Assembly (NCBI RefSeq): GCF_001652275.1
Contig: NZ_LVZK01000003.1
Span: 1-64,000 of the forward strand
Reading direction: 5' to 3'
Origin: Peptidiphaga gingivicola
Lineage (GTDB): Bacteria; Actinomycetota; Actinomycetes; Actinomycetales; Actinomycetaceae
DNA length: 64,000 nt
Every line of letters begins with the position of its first letter. Within the stretch, counting starts at the first letter, position 1. Both the position numbers and the translations under genes were made by a program. A model generated the notes under the pieces. The model searched no databases. It worked only from the letters and a program-made list of their open reading frames with translations, and was not told where the DNA came from. Positions 62,861 to 64,000 of the stretch are shown one piece after another.

Positions 62861-63082
62861 TCAGCCGATGCGTTCGCGCTCGTCACGCACCGAAACCGCC
62901 GAGGCCACCAGCTTCTCGAGGTGCGCATTCGCGTGATGTCCGCAAAACATAAGAACCCCATAGGGCATCTCCACGCGAACGTAGGCTTGCGCGCCGCAGG
63001 CGTCGCACCGGTCGAGAGCGGTCATGGCGCCGTCGTGGACGGCGGAGTCGTGCTTCATCTCGTCGTTCGTCAAAGTAGCCAC
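62861..63082 (-). CDS. DUF7455 zinc-ribbon-like protein
   Basis: A small actinobacterial protein with RCDACGAQAYVRVEMPYGVLMFCGHHANAHLEKL, two Cys pairs and a His pair suggesting metal binding. It is conserved beside parE and sigA in the phylum. The GTG start is chosen because a -10-like TATATA ends about three bases before it, allowing a leaderless transcript. A TTG at 63094 and ATG codons downstream are alternatives. Confidence 0.75.
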   Translation of the reverse strand: MATLTNDEMKHDSAVHDGAMTALDRCDACGAQAYVRVEMPYGVLMFCGHHANAHLEKLVASAVSVRDERERIG

Positions 63083-63529
63083 GGGTATATACAAGCACGT
63101 GAGACGGCCTACGCCAGCGCCGAAAGCCCCGCTTTCACCTCGGGCTAAATGAGCGCTCTGCTACACTCGCGTGCCCCCGGCGGGCTTGGGCGCGGCGGCG
63201 AGACGGAATCGGAAGGCGAGGCAGAATCGGAAGGCGGCGGCGAGGAAGAATCCGTTCGGAGGCCGTCGGCATTGCGCAGAAAGCGGGAGGCCGTCGGCAT
63301 TGCGCAGAAAGCGGGAGGCCATCGGCATTGCGCAGAAAGCGGGAGGCAGACGCCGTCGAAGGGACTTCCATGGTCGAAGCGGCTTCCACGAGGCCGTCGG
63401 GGCGGGCCCGACGTTTGCCGCGAGGCAGAGGGCGTAGAATTCTTTGGACACGCACACAGCGGGACTTTCGCTCTTTGAGGAGCCTGGCGGCGTCCGCGCA
63501 TCGACGGGCCGAGCGCGAATGGAGGGGCC
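63083..63529. other. Intergenic region with tandem repeats
   Basis: About 450 bases between the DUF7455 gene and the exonuclease gene. It contains a Glu/Gly-type GC-rich block (repeated GAATCGGAAGGCG), the 28-base tandem repeat and no convincing gene. A plus-strand open frame of 109 codons here is repeat-derived and has no family resemblance. Confidence 0.5.
63258..63341. repeat. 28-base tandem repeat, three units
   Basis: GGAGGCCGTCGGCATTGCGC followed by AGAAAGCG is repeated three times in tandem (units at 63258, 63286 and 63314; the third differs by one base), with a partial fourth. There are no spacers, so this is not a CRISPR. Confidence 0.9.
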
Positions 63530-64000
63530 ATGGGGTATGCCGTCGTCGATGTAGAAACGACGGGGCTCAGCCCTGTGCGCGATCGGATCGTGGAGATCGG
63601 AGTCGTCTTGCTGGACGAGTCGGGCGAGCCGGAGGGCGAATGGCAGAGCCTCGTCAATCCTCTGCGCGGGATGGGGGCGGTTTTCGTGCACGGCCTGACG
63701 GATGCCGACGTCGCCGACGCCCCGACGCTTGCCGATCTGCTTCCGCAGATTCGCGGGCTGTTCTCCGGCAGGGCACTCGTGGCGCACAACGCGACGTTCG
63801 ACGTCGGATTCCTCAACGCGTCTTTCGCCCGGGCGGGCTATGGCATGCACGTTCCGCGCGAGGCGACGGTGTGCACGATGGAGCTGTCGAAGATCTACCT
63901 TCCGCCGGGAAGGCACGGATTGGCCGCCGCGGCCGAGCGCGCCGGCGTGGCGACGGCAAAGCGTCACCGCGCGCTGGCAGACGCGCACACGGCTGCCGGC
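63530..64000 (+). CDS. DnaQ-like 3'-5' exonuclease (cut by window end)
   Basis: The 5' part (157 codons) of a DEDDh exonuclease of the DNA polymerase III epsilon type. It shows AVVDVETTGLSP (Asp, Glu), LVAHNATFDVGFL (Asp) and HRALADAHTA (His, Asp). The ATG has GGAGGGG four bases upstream. Members of this type occur alone or fused to UvrC-like or BRCT domains; the end lies outside the window, so this cannot be decided. Confidence 0.85.
   Translation, partial: MGYAVVDVETTGLSPVRDRIVEIGVVLLDESGEPEGEWQSLVNPLRGMGAVFVHGLTDADVADAPTLADLLPQIRGLFSGRALVAHNATFDVGFLNASFARAGYGMHVPREATVCTMELSKIYLPPGRHGLAAAAERAGVATAKRHRALADAHTAAG

Noticed and set aside
63258-63341. CRISPR array
   Set aside because: Units are contiguous without spacers, and no cas gene is nearby.
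63149-63478. 109-residue gene in the terminal intergenic region
   Set aside because: It is produced by the tandem repeats, lacks a ribosome-binding site and has no recognisable family.

Overview
This is chromosomal DNA of a high-GC actinobacterium, most likely in or near the Actinomycetaceae. The sequence shows this through the actinobacteria-specific proteins SepH, DUF3000, DUF3159, DUF3710, DUF4193, DUF5998 and DUF7455, the phosphatidylinositol-mannoside genes (pgsA, acyltransferase, pimA), many GTG and TTG starts, and gene orders long known from Mycobacterium and Streptomyces. The genus is an inference; no rRNA or species marker is present.

Layout. 1-7438: minus-strand tyrS, an EVE/PUA-like protein, argR, two tandem large GTPases and hisS. 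7522-12753: a metallo-beta-lactamase-fold hydrolase, a DUF349 protein, an AbiEi-like small protein and the bifunctional (p)ppGpp enzyme Rel. 12840-20397: one minus-strand run yebC-ruvC-ruvA-ruvB-yajC-secD-secF-apt (Holliday-junction resolution, Sec translocase accessory proteins, purine salvage) ending at a strong terminator. 20398-24305: a visibly AT-richer accessory island. It holds a DUF1023 serine-hydrolase-like putative type VII secretion effector, a lipoprotein, a small helical EspC/WXG100-like protein, a 35-bp fragment of the effector 3' end, and a decayed IS3-family transposase. 24306-34901: thrS-HIT-pgsA-acyltransferase-pimA-LemA-like-PrsW-Nudix-PrsW, a membrane-lipid operon extended by two intramembrane proteases. 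35223-36675: an HchA-like protein and four tRNA genes (Gly-GCC, Cys-GCA, Val-GAC on minus; Val-CAC on plus). 36916-40776: GlgX debranching enzyme with a long disordered tail, and a FemX-like aminoacyltransferase. 40845-52928: the Rv2680-Rv2699c-like block: DUF3000, RNase D, dxs, a flavin disulfide oxidoreductase, a TrmA-like RNA methyltransferase, an APC permease, a TrkA pair, DUF3159, an OB-fold protein, DUF3710 and DUF4193. 53161-56918: sepH, thymidine kinase, an alkaline-phosphatase-superfamily protein and DUF5998. 57054-62741: topoisomerase IV (parC, parE) around a tandem GNAT protein. 62861-64000: DUF7455, a tandem-repeat intergenic region and the start of a DnaQ-like exonuclease.

Most of the window is conserved housekeeping sequence. 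The novelty concentrates in the 20.4-24.3 kb island: an effector/lipoprotein/small-helical-protein trio without any secretion machinery nearby, followed by a scrap of the effector cut off by an IS remnant. This looks like a recombining, polymorphic-toxin-type locus. Secondary points of interest are the two PrsW proteases beside a LemA-like protein inside the PIM operon, a scrap of tyrS downstream of tyrS, an ARG-box-like palindrome upstream of argR, and several unexplained short repeats.
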